Assembly: GCA_030043815.1 (NCBI GenBank)
Contig: JASHWX010000112.1
Coordinates: 1-16,530, forward strand
Direction of reading: 5' to 3'
Source of the DNA: Candidatus Rhabdochlamydia sp.
GTDB lineage: Bacteria > Chlamydiota > Chlamydiia > Chlamydiales > Rhabdochlamydiaceae
DNA: 16,530 nucleotides
The notes beneath the pieces were generated by a model. It saw only the letters and a program-made list of their open reading frames with translations, ran no database searches and was not told the origin of the DNA. The position numbers and the translations under genes were made by a program. Positions 14,291 through 16,530 of this stretch are shown here, one piece after another; within the stretch, counting starts at the first letter, position 1; each line of letters begins with the position of its first letter.

Positions 14291-15397
14291 ATGAGTAATG
14301 CATTGGATTTAGTTAAAATAAAAATTCCAGAATTAGAAGTCGAGGTAGCTTTTCCAAAGATTGTTTGTCAACAACCTAAAATCTCCTTGAATGTTATTCC
14401 TTCAATTCCTAGAACAGATGATTGTCCCATCGCTCGCTTGCCGAGAGATCTTCTGAAAATGATATTTGTGAATCTCACCGAGATAAACGACATTAACCAT
14501 CTTGAACAGGTTTGCAAACTATTTTATCACACTTCAAAAACATTTGACGATGTTTGGCGCGTAAGATTTGAGTTGCTTTGGCCTGTTGTCATCCCGCTTG
14601 ATCCAGATCAAATTTCTTATCAAATACAGTTTAAGTTTTTATATCGCATTTTGATGCAGGTTGAAGATATTGGCACAGAAAAACAAGTGCGATCAGACAT
14701 CCAAAGACTCCGAGGGCCTAATGGGTTTAATGGGACAATTCATGATTACTGGCTTCAGATGACAGCTGCTAAAAATGAGTTCAATCAACTCTATTTCCTG
14801 CTCACCGGGAATGAGACTGGAGATCAAGGAGCTTTGTATGACTTCTGTTACCTCTGTCGTGAATTTAGAGCTGCTTTAAATGAATTCACTTCGCTTAAAT
14901 TTGAACTAGACCTCGCTGTTGGAGATACCTACGATGGCACTGAAGCGAGTATTCGTTCAAGCAGCACGCTTGGCAACGCTTGGCAATTACCCGCAGAAGT
15001 TGTACGAAAAACACGAAGGCGAGTTTATGAATTACGAGGACATGATGGTTTTAGCGGTAAAATTGACAAAGCGTGGAAAAATTTGGAGAGAGTTCGATCT
15101 AATTTTTCAAGAGAAATAACCCAGGAATTGGCAGAAAAATATTGTGATTTATCTCTAACGTTTGCATCTAAAAAATATGGTTATGATCGTAATCTAGGAG
15201 AGTTGTTATCTCTTGTTGGAAGTCAATACGATGGCGCTGATGCTAGTTTGGAAATCAATAGTATTCTCGGAAGACATTTGAGAAGAAAGCAATATTTCAA
15301 AGATGGAATAGATTCAAGCGAATATACTTCCACTCCAACCGAGATTTTTATTAAATCAATGAATGAGATTACAAAAAATGTAATCATTTCAAAATGA
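14291..15397 (+). CDS. F-box protein with two tandem copies of an unrecognised domain; probable host-directed effector
   Basis: In this 368-residue protein, residues about 47-97 match an F-box: CPIARLPRDLLKMIFVNL, then LEQVCKLFYHTSKTFDDVWR. F-boxes bind Skp1 in eukaryotic SCF ubiquitin ligases, and bacteria carrying them are usually intracellular pathogens or symbionts. The C-terminal two thirds contain a repeat of about 95-108 residues. Unit 1 (~137-231) has RLRGPNGFNGTI and AVGDTYDGTEASI…STLGNAW; unit 2 (~245-331) has ELRGHDGFSGKI and LVGSQYDGADASL…SILGRHL. I do not recognise this domain; it may bind the target. There is no Sec signal, which fits type III export, but that is inference. The gene is visibly more AT-rich than its neighbours and has its own promoter, suggesting an accessory or acquired gene. 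Confidence 0.8.
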   Translation: MSNALDLVKIKIPELEVEVAFPKIVCQQPKISLNVIPSIPRTDDCPIARLPRDLLKMIFVNLTEINDINHLEQVCKLFYHTSKTFDDVWRVRFELLWPVVIPLDPDQISYQIQFKFLYRILMQVEDIGTEKQVRSDIQRLRGPNGFNGTIHDYWLQMTAAKNEFNQLYFLLTGNETGDQGALYDFCYLCREFRAALNEFTSLKFELDLAVGDTYDGTEASIRSSSTLGNAWQLPAEVVRKTRRRVYELRGHDGFSGKIDKAWKNLERVRSNFSREITQELAEKYCDLSLTFASKKYGYDRNLGELLSLVGSQYDGADASLEINSILGRHLRRKQYFKDGIDSSEYTSTPTEIFIKSMNEITKNVIISK

Positions 15398-15404
15398 GAG
15401 GAAC

Positions 15405-15920
15405 TCACTGTCCTCGTGATTTTCGATGGGTGTAGTAAACCCAGAAAATCAAGACAAGCGCCGCGAGTATCGTCAGCGGTAAAAAGACGTTGTAGAGATA
15501 TTCATCGATAAAGGCGAAGAAAGTAGCAAAAATCCCGAGCGCAATGCCAAGGACGATGAATGTCTTTTCAAAATACACTCCCGCAAGGAACGTGGCGAGG
15601 GCAAGGAGGAGGAGGGTGAACAAGCTGGCTTCAAATCGGCTGATCAAGCCGATTTTCACGATATAAGAGGCGACGAAAATCGAGGCAAGGAGCCCTGCCC
15701 AATGCGCGACTTCGTGCCACAATGTGTATGCAGGTGTTCGCAGGCCTTTGCGCTGAAGGTGCCAGCTTAAACCCAAGCTGACCAGTGCATAAATGATGCA
15801 TAGGTATTGCCAATAACGCCACCCGCCGCTTTTGCGGATATCGGTGACGATGACGCCGATAAAGCCAAGAATGAGCAGGAACAAAGAGACGAAAAGGCGT
15901 ACCCTAAGGCTCTTTGGCAT
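15405..15920 (-). CDS. Six-span membrane protein with HEVAH motif
   Basis: The 171-residue product (from the ATG at 15920) is almost all hydrophobic segments: about 8-25, 37-54, 68-90, 98-116, 119-138 and 143-163, with basic ends. Residues 69-73 read H-E-V-A-H within LWHEVAHWAGL, a zinc-protease-like HExxH placed at a membrane segment. No third metal ligand can be assigned, so peptidase activity is only a possibility. An ATG at 15959 would extend it by 13 residues, but 15920 has a better upstream AAAGAG. Its start overlaps the end of the PagL-like gene by 17 bases, so the two are probably coupled. It converges with the F-box gene, with seven bases between them. The family was not recognised. 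Confidence 0.75.
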   Translation of the reverse strand: MPKSLRVRLFVSLFLLILGFIGVIVTDIRKSGGWRYWQYLCIIYALVSLGLSWHLQRKGLRTPAYTLWHEVAHWAGLLASIFVASYIVKIGLISRFEASLFTLLLLALATFLAGVYFEKTFIVLGIALGIFATFFAFIDEYLYNVFLPLTILAALVLIFWVYYTHRKSRGQ

Positions 15921-16440
15921 CGTCTGAAACTCTTTTTTTTGGCGTAAAGGGAATGGCATAAAATATATAGAGCGAATCTGCGCCAGGATTTTTCCACAGC
16001 ATCCGCGCGTTTGAGATGTGGTTGAATTGAGCGCCGATGCGCGCTTGGTTGCCTAGGACGAAAGAAAGCTCAATGGCTGAGCGGAAATTGATCGGGAATC
16101 CGAGATGTTTTCCATGGCCATGGTAGTAGACGCCGGGCGCAAAGCTCGGGGTGATCACCACTTTTCTTCCCAAGAAAATATCATATCCTGCGCCGCCGCA
16201 AATGTAAAAGTTCTGATCCGTTGTATAGAAAAAAGCGGCAAGCGGCCGGACGTGATGGCAATTGACTTCCCAACGATATTCGATCTGAGTGAGAAAGCGA
16301 GGGTGTGGCTTATCCACATCAAAAATACCCGGGCCCACCATGAGATGGGAGGGAAGCGGAGGTCTTTCTTTTCCGATGAGAACAAAGGATACAACCAAAA
16401 ACAAAGAGAGAAAAAAACGCATACGCCCATCTTGTGGCAT
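15904..16440 (-). CDS. Lipid A 3-O-deacylase, PagL-like (acyloxyacyl hydrolase family)
   Basis: In this 178-residue outer-membrane-type protein, a hydrophobic signal (MRFFLSLFLVVSFVLIG) begins at the internal Met 7, so the ATG at 16422 is an equally plausible start. The body is rich in alternating aromatic and polar residues, as in an eight-strand beta-barrel. Near the C-terminus, INFRSAIELSF…ARIGAQFNHISNARMLWKNPGADSLYIFYAIPF carries the PagL His-x-Ser-Asn signature. The His and Ser match PagL H126 and S128. The residue at the spacing of the third catalytic residue (Glu140 in Pseudomonas PagL) is Asp. PagL removes the 3-linked acyl chain of lipid A, often lowering immune recognition. The length is typical. 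It precedes and overlaps the membrane-protein gene. Confidence 0.8.
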   Translation of the reverse strand: MPQDGRMRFFLSLFLVVSFVLIGKERPPLPSHLMVGPGIFDVDKPHPRFLTQIEYRWEVNCHHVRPLAAFFYTTDQNFYICGGAGYDIFLGRKVVITPSFAPGVYYHGHGKHLGFPINFRSAIELSFVLGNQARIGAQFNHISNARMLWKNPGADSLYIFYAIPFTPKKRVSDDAKEP

Positions 16441-16488
16441 CTTTTTTTAATTCGCAAGTTTTTTGTACTTGCTGATAGGCAGAAAAAT

Positions 16489-16507
16489 CTGAGCAAAATA
16501 AGCTCAG
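16489..16507. terminator. Candidate bidirectional terminator right of the pagL-like gene
   Basis: A 6-bp stem, CTGAGC (16489-16494) and GCTCAG (16502-16507), has a seven-base AT loop. It is followed by ATTTTT on the minus strand and GAATTTTT on the plus strand. It may end a leftward gene beyond the window. Bases 16441-16530 hold no other recognisable feature. Confidence 0.5.
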
Positions 16508-16530
16508 GAATTTTTGCAATTAGACACTAG

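Noticed and set aside
16105..16530. A long plus-strand open frame at the right edge
   Set aside because: It lies antisense to the PagL-like gene, whose motifs are clear, and its translation has no recognisable signature.
1..16530. tRNA, rRNA or CRISPR features
   Set aside because: No cloverleaf-like sequence, rRNA-like segment or regularly spaced short repeats were seen on either strand by reading. A tRNA or CRISPR scanner was not available.

Overview
The window most likely comes from an environmental (Parachlamydiales-type) member of the Chlamydiota. The neighbouring pairs mnmE-nth, ruvC-ruvA and AGX1-type pyrophosphorylase-gpsA also occur in Chlamydia genomes. An F-box protein and an ankyrin relic of amoeba/giant-virus type suggest a bacterium living inside a eukaryotic cell, probably an amoeba. 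Genus and species cannot be read from the sequence.

Layout. Positions 1-3696 hold a tandem duplication (offset 2283 bp) of a gene for a secreted Asp-box (BNR/sialidase-like) beta-propeller protein. The left copy runs off the window; the right copy is complete. Between them lies a degraded IS66-type tnpB relic. Positions 3697-4115 hold an ankyrin-repeat relic and two diverged inverted arms around a perfect palindrome. Positions 4116-7175 form a leftward DNA/RNA-maintenance operon ruvC-ruvA-mnmE-nth with overlapping genes. Positions 7207-14183 run rightward: three GT9 (heptosyltransferase-like) glycosyltransferases, a UDP-sugar pyrophosphorylase, gpsA and a bifunctional NAD(P)HX-repair enzyme. 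The second GT9 gene, the third GT9 gene and the pyrophosphorylase are joined by ATGA overlaps. Positions 14291-15397 hold an AT-rich F-box gene with its own promoter-like sequence and two copies of an unrecognised domain. Positions 15405-16440 hold a leftward pair: a PagL-like lipid A deacylase and a six-span membrane protein with an HEVAH motif.

How the genes fit together. The GT9 enzymes, the nucleotide-sugar enzyme and the PagL-like protein suggest a locus for building and trimming the cell envelope (LPS/lipid A). gpsA supplies glycerol-3-phosphate for phospholipids. The propeller and F-box genes look like host-facing accessory genes at either side of a housekeeping core. The main points for follow-up are the patchy amino-acid divergence of the propeller paralogues, the repeated domain of the F-box protein, and the inverted-repeat/ankyrin scar.
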